From Flavisphingomonas formosensis (GTDB taxonomy: Bacteria; Pseudomonadota; Alphaproteobacteria; Sphingomonadales; Sphingomonadaceae), in assembly GCF_009755815.1 (NCBI RefSeq), contig NZ_WRPK01000002.1:372001-436000 (forward strand): a stretch of 64,000 nt of DNA, written 5' to 3'. The notes beneath the pieces were generated by a model. The model ran no database searches and had not been told where the DNA came from. It saw nothing but the letters and a program-made list of their open reading frames with translations. The translations under genes and the position numbers were made by a program. Position 1 is the first letter of the stretch, and each line of letters begins with the position of its first letter. This document shows, one piece after another, positions 1 through 8,600 of the stretch.

Positions 1-719
1 GCATCGAGCACAGCCAAAATGGTGGACGCGATCTCTCCGGCATCTTCGTGATGACGGATTCGCCGGGCGGAAAGTCTCTGGCGGTCACCGCGGACAAGGG
101 CACCTTCCTCGCCACCGACGATCCGGACACGATCATCTTCCGCCTGCGCGACGGCGTGCTCGTTCACGATGCCCCGGGCTTCAAGACGCCGCGCGTGCTG
201 AGCTTCGTCGGCCATGACCTGCCGATCGACCTTCCCAAGATAGAGGCGTTCCGCAAGCGCGGCAGCGCGGACGAGGAGCTGACCCTGCCCGAGCTGGTCA
301 AGGTCGGCAAGGATGCCGGCACCGATCCCAAGCTGCGCGCCGCGACGCGCTCCGCCTTCCACTTCCGCATGGTAGAGGTAGCGACAATGCTGTTGCTGCC
401 ACTGCTCGCCGTCGCGCTGGCCGTGCCGCCCAAACGATCCTCGTCGGCGCTCGGCGTGTTCCTGTCGATCGTGATGATCGTCACCTATCACAAGGTGAAC
501 GAATATGCGCAGGCAATCGCGACCCTCGGCAAGATCGATCCGATCATCGCGCTGTGGACGCCCTTCCTGCTGTTCGCCGCGCTGATCTGGTGGATGTATT
601 ATACGCTGGCCCACAAGCCGGGAGGACAGCCGATCGGGGCGCTCGAGCGTGCGGCGGCCAAGGCCTGGATCTTCGTGCGCCGTCTCCTCCCCTTCGCCGG
701 TTTCCGCGTAGCCCACTGA
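1..719 (+). CDS. lptF: LPS export ABC transporter permease LptF (5' truncated by window edge)
   Basis: This is an inner-membrane subunit of the LptB2FG complex that extracts lipopolysaccharide and passes it to the LptC/LptA bridge. The reading frame is open from base 3, so the N-terminus lies outside the window; an in-frame GTG at 48 is not the real start. What remains is the end of the periplasmic beta-jellyroll (a stretch like ATDDPDTIIFRLRDG) and then three hydrophobic segments (around bases 375-440, 450-500 and 550-610) typical of the C-terminal half of the LptF/LptG family. The stop is 1 bp before the lptG start, so the two are one transcript. The assignment as F rather than G rests on gene order. 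Confidence 0.88.
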   Translation, partial: IEHSQNGGRDLSGIFVMTDSPGGKSLAVTADKGTFLATDDPDTIIFRLRDGVLVHDAPGFKTPRVLSFVGHDLPIDLPKIEAFRKRGSADEELTLPELVKVGKDAGTDPKLRAATRSAFHFRMVEVATMLLLPLLAVALAVPPKRSSSALGVFLSIVMIVTYHKVNEYAQAIATLGKIDPIIALWTPFLLFAALIWWMYYTLAHKPGGQPIGALERAAAKAWIFVRRLLPFAGFRVAH

Positions 720-720
720 C

Positions 721-1815
721 ATGCTCCCCAGCTTCTTTCCCTCGCGCACGCTGAGCCTGTACCTCGCGCGCACCTTCCTGCTTCGCAGCCTGGCCGTGCT
801 GGCCGCGCTCGTGCTAGTGCTGCAGGCGCTCGACCTGCTCGGCGAATCTGGAGACATTCTGGCCTATAAGGGCAATGGCGACGCGCAGCTCTGGTATTAT
901 GTTTCGTTGCGCGTGCCGCAGATCATCGCACGCTTCCTGCCCTTCTCCGTCCTGCTCGGCACGCTGATCACCTTCGTCACGCTCAACCAGAACAGCGAGA
1001 TCATCGCGATGAAGGCGGCGGGCGTCTCCGCGCATCAGGTGCTGGCGCCGCTGATCATCGCCAGTATAGGAATCGCTGGCATATCCTTCGCGTTCAACGA
1101 CCGCATCGTCAGCCACGCGACCGCGACCCTTACAGCTTGGCAGAATGTCGACTACGGGCCGGTGCCGAAGGCGACCGGCATCGTGAGCAACGTCTGGGTG
1201 CGCGACGGGGACGATCTGATCCACGTCGATTCGGTCAGCGGCCGGCTGGGCAGCACCACGCTACACGGCATCACCGTCTATGATCGTACCGGCGGCAACC
1301 TGCAGAACATCGTCCGCGCGACGCGTGCGATCCAGGCCGAAGGCGGCTGGCGCATGAGCGGCATCAGCCGCTTCAACGTGGCACGCGGCGTGGCGACGCC
1401 GCTGGCGCCGCTGATCTTCGCCAAGGGCGTCACGCCGGACCGCTTCACCCTCGCCGACGTCGATGCGGACAGCCGCGGTTTCCTGTCGCTGAGTCAGGCG
1501 GTCGGCGATCTGAAGGCCGCGGGCCGGCCGACGGGCGCCCTCGAATCCGCACTCTGGCACAAGCTCTCCGGCCCGCTCTCCTCCGTGCTGATGCCCCTGC
1601 TCGCCGCGGTCGCGGCCTTCGGCCTTGCCCGGTCCGGCCAGCTTTTCGTGCGCGCCGTGATCGGCATGGGACTTGGCTTCACTTATTTCGTCGCCGACAA
1701 TTTCGCTCTGGCGATGGGCAATATCGGCGCCTATCCGCCCTTCCTCGCCGCCTGGGCGCCTTTCCTGCTGTTCCTGCTGATCGGCGAAGCCGTTCTGATC
1801 CGTTCGGAAGAATAG
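721..1815 (+). CDS. lptG: LPS export ABC transporter permease LptG
   Basis: This is the partner permease of LptF in the lipopolysaccharide transporter. At 364 aa it has the usual family length. It shows an N-terminal membrane segment after a short basic stretch (about residues 15-35), two more early segments (about 60-80 and 97-120), a periplasmic domain (about 125-265) and three C-terminal segments (about 280-360) including LARSGQLFVRAVIGMGLGF, a conserved part of the LptG family. The ATG follows the lptF stop directly, consistent with translational coupling. The gene ends 66 bp before uppP on the same strand, which also serves lipid-linked envelope assembly. Confidence 0.93.
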   Translation: MLPSFFPSRTLSLYLARTFLLRSLAVLAALVLVLQALDLLGESGDILAYKGNGDAQLWYYVSLRVPQIIARFLPFSVLLGTLITFVTLNQNSEIIAMKAAGVSAHQVLAPLIIASIGIAGISFAFNDRIVSHATATLTAWQNVDYGPVPKATGIVSNVWVRDGDDLIHVDSVSGRLGSTTLHGITVYDRTGGNLQNIVRATRAIQAEGGWRMSGISRFNVARGVATPLAPLIFAKGVTPDRFTLADVDADSRGFLSLSQAVGDLKAAGRPTGALESALWHKLSGPLSSVLMPLLAAVAAFGLARSGQLFVRAVIGMGLGFTYFVADNFALAMGNIGAYPPFLAAWAPFLLFLLIGEAVLIRSEE

Positions 1816-1881
1816 CCCGCTCTCGACTTCGCACCCGTATCCGGTGCATGCTGCATCGCAACATAACGGAGGCCAGCCCCC

Positions 1882-2691
1882 ATGCCCCTGCTGCTGACCG
1901 TCATCATCCTCGGTATCGTCGAGGGTCTGACGGAGTTCCTGCCCGTCTCCTCGACCGGCCATCTCATCCTCGCCAGCGCGCTGCTCGGCTACAATGACGA
2001 TCAGTGGAAGGTGTTCAACGTCGTCATCCAGCTCGGCGCCATCATGGCCGTGGTCGTGCTATACTGGCGGACCTTCTGGGCCGTGCTGCAGGGCCTCCTC
2101 CGCCGCGATCCGGTCTCGATCCGCTTCGTCCGCAACATACTCTGCGCTTTCCTGCCGGCTGCGATCATCGGCCTCGCGCTGCACAAGCAGATCGAAGCAC
2201 TGCTCGGTCTACCGGTCGTCGTCGCGATCGCGCTGATCGTCGGCGGCATTGCGATCATCATCATCGAACGCGTCGTCAAGCCGGGCGAGACGGTGGGCGT
2301 TGCGGAGCTGCCGCTCAAGACGGCGATCGGCATCGGGCTGGTACAGTGTCTGGCGATGATTCCGGGGGTCAGCCGGTCGGGTGCTACGATCATGGGCGCG
2401 CTGACCCTCGGCGTCGAGCGGCGCACCGCCGCCGAATTCAGCTTCTTCCTCGCCATTCCGACGATGCTGGGCGCAAGCGTCCTGGAACTCGGCAAGAATC
2501 GGCACGAGGTGCTGAGCGGGGCCGGCGTGGGCCTCCCCATGATCGCGCTCGGCATGCTGGTCTCATTCGTGGTGGCTGTGGTGGTAATCCGCAGCTTCGT
2601 GGCGATCGTGTCGCGCCACGGTTTCGTGCCTTTCGCCTGGTACCGGATCATTGCTGGAACGGCGGCACTCATCTGGCTCGTCGCCAAATAA
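1882..2691 (+). CDS. uppP: Undecaprenyl-diphosphatase UppP (BacA family)
   Basis: This polytopic inner-membrane enzyme dephosphorylates undecaprenyl diphosphate to recycle the lipid carrier for peptidoglycan and other surface polymers. The 269-aa length is typical. Both family signatures are visible: EGLTEFLPVSSTGHLIL near residues 14-30, with the catalytic Glu and the Ser-rich loop, and PGVSRSGATIMGALTLG near residues 160-176. About eight hydrophobic segments fill the rest. A GGAGG ribosome-binding site at 1869-1873 lies 8 bases before the ATG and fixes the start. It may be co-transcribed with lptFG; overexpression of this family is known to give bacitracin resistance. Confidence 0.95.
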   Translation: MPLLLTVIILGIVEGLTEFLPVSSTGHLILASALLGYNDDQWKVFNVVIQLGAIMAVVVLYWRTFWAVLQGLLRRDPVSIRFVRNILCAFLPAAIIGLALHKQIEALLGLPVVVAIALIVGGIAIIIIERVVKPGETVGVAELPLKTAIGIGLVQCLAMIPGVSRSGATIMGALTLGVERRTAAEFSFFLAIPTMLGASVLELGKNRHEVLSGAGVGLPMIALGMLVSFVVAVVVIRSFVAIVSRHGFVPFAWYRIIAGTAALIWLVAK

Positions 2692-2763
2692 GACCGGATC
2701 GGACCAATTTATCTCGGCGGTGGTCTTGGATTTCTTTCGCATCGTTCATCCGTACAGAATAAT

Positions 2764-2782
2764 AGGTCATTGATACTGACCT
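2764..2782. promoter_or_regulatory. Inverted repeat AGGTCA-N7-TGACCT upstream of gltD, overlapping a possible promoter
   Basis: A perfect 6-bp inverted repeat with a 7-bp spacer lies 67 bases before the gltD start. A possible sigma-70 promoter overlaps it: TTGATA at 2770-2775, then 17 bases, then TATCGC at 2793-2798. The arrangement fits a repressor or dual regulator operator, but no regulator can be named from the sequence. Confidence 0.35.
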
Positions 2783-2848
2783 TTATTGCGTTTATCGCGT
2801 GACTTCTGTGGAAAAGTCTGCCAATGGCGGGGCGAGGAGACCTGCGCC

Positions 2849-4297
2849 ATGGCCGACACCCCGATGCTGAAGTTCGTCTCGCTGGAGCAGGCCTATCCGG
2901 CCAAGCGCCCAGCGAGTGAACGCACCGACGATTTCGGCGAGATCAGCCCCAGCTATGCAGTAACGGGCGCGGAGGAGCAGGCATCGCGCTGCTCGCAATG
3001 CGGCGTGCCCTATTGCTCGACCCATTGCCCGCTGCACAATCACATCCCGGACTGGCTGCGCCTGACCGCCGAAGGGCGCCTGCGCGAGGCCTATGAACTG
3101 TCCAACGCCACCTCGACCATGCCCGAGATCTGCGGCCGCATCTGCCCGCAGGACCGGCTCTGCGAAGGCAATTGCGTCATCGAGTTCGCCGGCCACGGCG
3201 CCGTGACGATCGGCTCCGTCGAGAAGTTCATCACCGATACCGCCTGGAAGGAAGGTTGGGTCGAGCCCCTGCGCCCCGTGCGGGATCGCAGCGCCCAGTC
3301 GGTAGGCGTGATCGGCGCAGGTCCCGCCGGGCTGACCGCAGCCGAGCTGATGCGTCGCCAAGGCTATGAGGTGCATGTCTACGATCGGCACGACCGCGCC
3401 GGCGGCCTGCTGACCTACGGCATTCCGGGCTTCAAGCTGGAGAAGCATGTGGTGATGCGCCGGGTCGACCGGCTGAAGGAAGGCGGCGTCGTCTTCCACG
3501 AAAGCTTCGAGGTCGGCAAGGACGCGACGCTCGCCGAACTGCGCCAGCGGCACGACGCGCTGGTGATCGCCACCGGCGTGTACAAGCCGCGCGCGATCAA
3601 GGCGCCGGGGGTCGGCGCGCCTGGCGTGGTCGAGGCGCTCGACTATCTTACCGCCTCCAACCGCAAGGGCTTCGGCGATGCTGTCGCCGCCTTCGACGAC
3701 GGCACGCTCGATGCGGCCGGCAAGAATGTCGTGGTGATCGGTGGCGGCGATACGGCGATGGATTGCGTGCGCACGGCCATTCGCCAGGGTGCGAGCTCGG
3801 TGAAGTGCCTTTATCGCCGCGATCGGGCGAACATGCCCGGCTCGCAGCGTGAGGTGAACAATGCCGAGGAGGAAGGCGTCGAGTTCGTCTGGCTGTCGGC
3901 GCCCGAGGCTTTCGACGGCACCGAGACGGTAGCGGGCGTGCGCGTGGCCAAGATGCGGCTCGGTGCGCCGGACGCCAGCGGCCGCCGCGCGCCGGAGGCC
4001 GATCCGGGCAGCGAGTTCCGGCTGGAGGCAGATCTGGTGATCAAGGCGCTCGGCTTCGATGCGGAGGATCTGCCGCACCTGTTCGGCTCGCCCGACCTGT
4101 CGGTGACCCGCTGGGGCACGCTGCGTGTCGATCACAAAACGATGCAGACCAGCGTCGACGGTGTGTTCGCGGCGGGCGACATCGTCCGCGGCGCCAGCCT
4201 GGTGGTATGGGCGGTGCGCGACGGGCGGGATGTCGCCGAGCGGATGCATGCCTATCTCAAGGCGAAGGCGGTGCCGACCCAGGCGGCCGCAGCCTGA
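2849..4297 (+). CDS. gltD: Glutamate synthase (NADPH) small subunit GltD
   Basis: This is the beta subunit of NADPH-dependent GOGAT, which passes electrons from NADPH through FAD and iron-sulfur clusters to GltB for making glutamate from glutamine and 2-oxoglutarate. The N-terminal Cys-rich domain has CSQCGVPYCSTHCPLHNHIPDW and then CGRICPQDRLCEGNC, the cluster ligands. A FAD-binding GAGPAGL motif follows near residue 150, and an NADPH site GGGDTAMDCVRTA near residue 305. Length is 482 aa. The frame is open 21 codons further upstream to a TTG, but the ATG at 2849 has a GAGGAGA ribosome-binding site at 2833-2839 and starts at the conserved N-terminus. gltB lies 1.4 kb downstream. Confidence 0.94.
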   Translation: MADTPMLKFVSLEQAYPAKRPASERTDDFGEISPSYAVTGAEEQASRCSQCGVPYCSTHCPLHNHIPDWLRLTAEGRLREAYELSNATSTMPEICGRICPQDRLCEGNCVIEFAGHGAVTIGSVEKFITDTAWKEGWVEPLRPVRDRSAQSVGVIGAGPAGLTAAELMRRQGYEVHVYDRHDRAGGLLTYGIPGFKLEKHVVMRRVDRLKEGGVVFHESFEVGKDATLAELRQRHDALVIATGVYKPRAIKAPGVGAPGVVEALDYLTASNRKGFGDAVAAFDDGTLDAAGKNVVVIGGGDTAMDCVRTAIRQGASSVKCLYRRDRANMPGSQREVNNAEEEGVEFVWLSAPEAFDGTETVAGVRVAKMRLGAPDASGRRAPEADPGSEFRLEADLVIKALGFDAEDLPHLFGSPDLSVTRWGTLRVDHKTMQTSVDGVFAAGDIVRGASLVVWAVRDGRDVAERMHAYLKAKAVPTQAAAA

Positions 4298-4378
4298 TAT
4301 TTTCGGCGCGCCGGCGCGGGGCCGGCGCATGTGTAGAGAGTGCCGCGTATTTTTGCGGCCCTAGCGGGGGAACGGAGC

Positions 4379-4858
4379 ATGTTCGCCGTCATGATTGCTG
4401 CTGCCATCTCGATCAGCCATGCCGACGTGCCGGATCTCGGCACGCCCAGGGCGGCGGCGCAGCCGGCCGATACGGCGGCGCAGATCGCGCACGCCCTGGC
4501 GCCGCGCGAAAATTTCCGGTCGATGATCCTGCTGCACCTCAACCGGTCCGAAGAGGGCGCGCACCTCGCTGCCATCTATGGCGAGCAGCGCGCGGCCTCG
4601 ATGCTGTCGGTGGCGGCCGACACCGTTGCCAATCGCCACGCCGCGGAGTGGGAAGCGAACATGGCCGCCGCCTATCGGCTGGCGCTGAACGGCACTGAGC
4701 AGGCGAACGTGCTCGCCGCGCTGCGCAGCGCGACGCCGGACGTTCCCGACGCACTCGCGGGCCGCGTCGCCCTCGCCCTCTATCGTGAGGCCAACCCCCT
4801 GCTCGAACGCGCCAGCGCCGAAACGCTGTCCGCGGTCGAGGCGAAGACCACGCATTGA
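4379..4858 (+). CDS. Hypothetical Ala-rich protein between gltD and gltB
   Basis: I do not recognise this 159-aa protein. It begins with a short hydrophobic run (MFAVMIAAAISISHA) that could be a signal peptide cleaved near Ala16, and then is rich in Ala and predicted helical, without cysteines. The frame opens upstream to a GTG at 4340, but the ATG at 4379 is preceded by a purine-rich GGGGGAACGGAG and gives the exported-looking N-terminus. The next gene starts 10 bases after its stop. Codon use matches its neighbours. Its position inside the glt region suggests co-transcription only; no metabolic role is implied. Confidence 0.6.
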   Translation: MFAVMIAAAISISHADVPDLGTPRAAAQPADTAAQIAHALAPRENFRSMILLHLNRSEEGAHLAAIYGEQRAASMLSVAADTVANRHAAEWEANMAAAYRLALNGTEQANVLAALRSATPDVPDALAGRVALALYREANPLLERASAETLSAVEAKTTH

Positions 4859-4868
4859 TGGTGCACGC

Positions 4869-5651
4869 ATGAGGCCCCTCAGCTTTTCTACGGCGGCAAT
4901 CGCTGGTTGCATGCTGATATTCACCGCCGAAGACGCGCGTAGTGCGACACCTGCAGCGCCACCGCCCGCAGCGCTGCCAATCGTCGCGCCGTCGTTGCGC
5001 GTTAGCGACTCCGATCCCCTGGTGACGGTCGCTGTCGACTGCCTCCTTCCGAAAGACCGGCTCGAAGGTCAGCTGATCAGCAATTTCGACAAGGGTTTTT
5101 ACGATTCTTTCGACAAGGATCCGCAAGCCGTCGAGCTGGAACGCCAATATCCCGGCACGCGCGCTGCCGCACTGGAAGCCGGGCGAGCGGCTGCCAAGAC
5201 GGTGCTTCTGCAGGCTTTCGCCGATCTCCGAACGATCTATGTCAGAATGCTGACCGATACCTTTCTCCGCCAGGAATTCGTCCAGCTGGATGCGTTTTTG
5301 CAATCACCGGTGGGACGCAAGATGGTAAACCTCGGTGAAAAGGCGGTGGACCCCAACAAACTGATCGATGAAGCGCGCTCGTCCCCCAACGGGCTATCAG
5401 TGACCCAACAATCGATCTCGCGGGCTATGAACCCGTTGTTCCTCGACAATATGACGGACGACGAGATCAAAGCGCTCGGCCGCTTTGCGCTTACACCGCC
5501 AGGCCGGAAATTCTACGCGCTGACGCCGCGGGTCAAACGCGAGCTCGCTGACTGGATGAGCGGCCTGCTCAACGGCAGTATGGGCGACATCCAGGTCGCA
5601 GTCGCGCGGGCCGTTGCCGATCATATTCGAAATCTGAAAGCCGCCAATTAG
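4869..5651 (+). CDS. Exported DUF2059-like protein
   Basis: This 260-aa protein starts with a signal-peptide-like segment (MRPLSFSTAAIAGCMLIFTA) followed by an Ala/Pro-rich linker. The body is helical and has two copies of a pattern typical of DUF2059-type proteins: QLDAFLQSPVGRKMV near residue 146 and LGRFALTPPGRKFYAL near residue 208, where a helix ends in a (S/T)P-x-G-(R/K)-(K) turn. The family has no firm function and is usually periplasmic. The frame remains open upstream to 4785, but the ATG at 4869 begins the signal peptide and lies just after the preceding stop. gltB starts 19 bases downstream. Confidence 0.65.
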   Translation: MRPLSFSTAAIAGCMLIFTAEDARSATPAAPPPAALPIVAPSLRVSDSDPLVTVAVDCLLPKDRLEGQLISNFDKGFYDSFDKDPQAVELERQYPGTRAAALEAGRAAAKTVLLQAFADLRTIYVRMLTDTFLRQEFVQLDAFLQSPVGRKMVNLGEKAVDPNKLIDEARSSPNGLSVTQQSISRAMNPLFLDNMTDDEIKALGRFALTPPGRKFYALTPRVKRELADWMSGLLNGSMGDIQVAVARAVADHIRNLKAAN

Positions 5652-5670
5652 ACATGGGCTGGACCACATC

Positions 5671-8600
5671 ATGACCGATCAGATCAGCAATTGTTCGGAA
5701 TCCGAACGCGAGCGCATCGCCCGCGAGGGCATGTACCGGCCCGAATATGAAGGCGATGCCTGTGGCGTCGGCCTCGTCGCCGCGACCGACGGCAAGGCCT
5801 CGCGGCGCGTCGTCACCGCTGCGATCGACGCACTGAAGGCGGTGTGGCACCGCGGCGCCGTCGATGCCGACGGCAAGACCGGCGACGGCGCCGGCATCCA
5901 TGTCGACCTGCCGGTGCGCTTCTTCGACGATGCGATCGAGCATGCCGGCCACAAGCCGCTGCCCAATCGCCTCGCCGTCGGCATGGTCTTCCTGCCGCGT
6001 TCGGATCTCGGCGCGCAGGAAAGCTGCCGTACGATCGTCGAGAGCGAGATCATCGATTCGGGCTACAAAATCTATGGGTGGCGCCAGGTGCCCGTCGACA
6101 TCTCGGTGATCGGCGAAAAGGCGATGGCGCTGCGTCCGGAGATCGAACAGATCATGATCGCCGGGCCCCTGCCCGACGTGATGAGCCGCGACGAATTCGA
6201 GAAGGAGCTCTACCTGATCCGCCGGCGCATCGAGCGTAAGGTGATCGAGGCGCAGATCCAGGGCTTCTACATCTGCTCGCTCTCCTGCCGCTCGATCATC
6301 TACAAGGGGCTGTTCCTCGCCGAGGCGCTGTCGGTCTTCTATCCGGACCTGCAGGACGAGCGGTTCGTCAGCCGCGTCGCGATCTTCCATCAGCGCTATT
6401 CGACCAACACCTTCCCGCAATGGTGGCTGGCCCAGCCGTTCCGGACCCTCGCCCACAATGGCGAGATCAATACGATCCGCGGCAACAAGAACTGGATGAA
6501 GAGCCACGAGATCAAGATGGCCGCCCTCGCCTTCGGCGAGCAATCGGAGGAGATCAAGCCGCTGATCCCGGCCGGCGCGTCGGACACCGCCGCGCTCGAC
6601 GCCGTGTTCGAGGCGATCTGCCGCGCCGGCCGCGACGCGCCGACCGCGAAGCTGATGCTCGTGCCCGAGGCCTGGCAGGATGCCGACCTGTCGGAGCCGG
6701 TGCGCGACATGTACAGCTATTTCGCCTCGGTGATGGAGCCGTGGGACGGGCCGGCGGCGCTCGCGATGACCGACGGCCGCTGGGTGGTGGCCGGCGTCGA
6801 CCGCAATGCGCTGCGCCCGCTGCGCACCACGCAGACCGCCGACAATCTGCTGATCATCGGATCCGAGACGGGCATGGTGGTGGTTCCCGAATCCACCATC
6901 GTGCGCAAAGGCCGGATGGGCCCGGGCCAGATGATCGCGATCGATCTCGAGGAAGGCCGCCTCTATGACGACCGCGCCGTCAAGGAGCGGATCGCCGCCG
7001 AGCAGCCTTATGGCGAATGGGTGCAGAATTTCGCCGAAATGGCGGACCTCGCCGTTCCCGAAGGCGATCACGTGCCACGCTTCGACCGGGCCGAGCTGAT
7101 CCGCCGACAGGTCGCCGCCGGCCAGACGCTGGAGGACATGGAGCTGATCCTCGCGCCGCAGGTGGAGGACGCCAAGGAAGCGATCGGGTCGATGGGCGAC
7201 GACGCCCCGCTCGCCGTGATCTCGGATAAGCCGCGGACGATCAGTCACTTCTTCCGCCAGAATTTCAGCCAGGTGACCAACCCGCCGATCGACTCGCTGC
7301 GCGAAACCCGCGTGATGAGCCTCAAGACGCGCTTCGGGAACCTCGCCAACATCCTCGACCGCGAGGCGCAGCAGCAGAATGTGCTGGTGCTCGAATCGCC
7401 GGTGCTGAGCAGCCGGGACTGGGCGACGCTCAAGGCGCATTTCGGCAGCCAGGCGGCGACGATCGACTGCACCTTCGAATATAGCGAGGACCCCAATGCG
7501 CTGCGCGCCGCCATCACCCGCATCCGCGGCGAAGCGGAGCAGGCGGTGCGGGAAGGCAAGTCCGAACTGTTTCTGACGGACGAGACGGTCTGCGCAGAGC
7601 GCGTCGCGATCCAGATGGTGCTGGCGGCCGCGGCCGTGCATACCCATCTCGTCCGCAAGGGCCTGCGCAGCTACGCTTCGATCAACGTGCGTTCGGCGGA
7701 GTGCCTCGACACCCATTATTATGCCGTGCTGATCGGTGTCGGCGCGACCACGGTGAACGCCTATCTCGCCGAAGCCGCGATCGCGGATCGCCATGCCCGC
7801 GGCCTGTTCGGCAAGCTGAGCCTGGAGGAATGCTTCAGGCGCCAGCGCAAGGCGATCGACGACGGCCTGCTCAAGATCATGTCGAAGATGGGCATCGCCG
7901 TCGTCTCCAGCTATCGCGGCGGCTATAATTTCGAGGCTGTGGGCCTCAGCCGCGCGCTCTGCAACGATCTCTTCCCAGGCATGCCGGCGAAGATCTCGGG
8001 CGAAGGCTATGCCTCGCTGCAGCTCAACGCGACGCTGCGCCACGACGCCGCCTTCGACGAGGCGGTGGTGACGCTGCCGGTGGGCGGCTTCTATCGCCAG
8101 CGCAACGGCGGCGAGGCGCATGCCTATTCGGCGCAGCTCATGCATCTGCTGCAGACCGCGGTCGCGACCGACAGCTATTCCACCTATCTGCAGTTCGCCC
8201 GCGGCGTGCGCGATCTGCCGCCCATCTATCTGCGTGATCTCCTGGAGTTCAACTGGGCGCGCGAGCCGATCGCGATCGACTCGGTCGAGGCGATCACCGA
8301 GATCCGCAAGCGTTTCGTGACGCCGGGCATGTCGCTCGGCGCGCTCTCGCCGGAGGCGCACGAGACGCTGGCGATCGCGATGAACCGGATCGGCGCGAAG
8401 GCGGTGTCGGGCGAAGGCGGCGAGGACAAGAGCCGCTACAGCCCCTATCCCAACGGCGACAACGCCAACTCCACGATCAAGCAGGTCGCCTCGGGCCGCT
8501 TCGGCGTCACCGCCGAATATCTCAACGCGGCCGAGGAGCTGGAGATCAAGGTCGCTCAGGGCGCTAAGCCTGGCGAGGGCGGGCAGTTGCCCGGCTTCAA

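Noticed and set aside
2792-4330. A 512-codon reverse-strand frame opposite gltD
   Set aside because: Shadow frame; gltD has all cluster ligands and nucleotide motifs.
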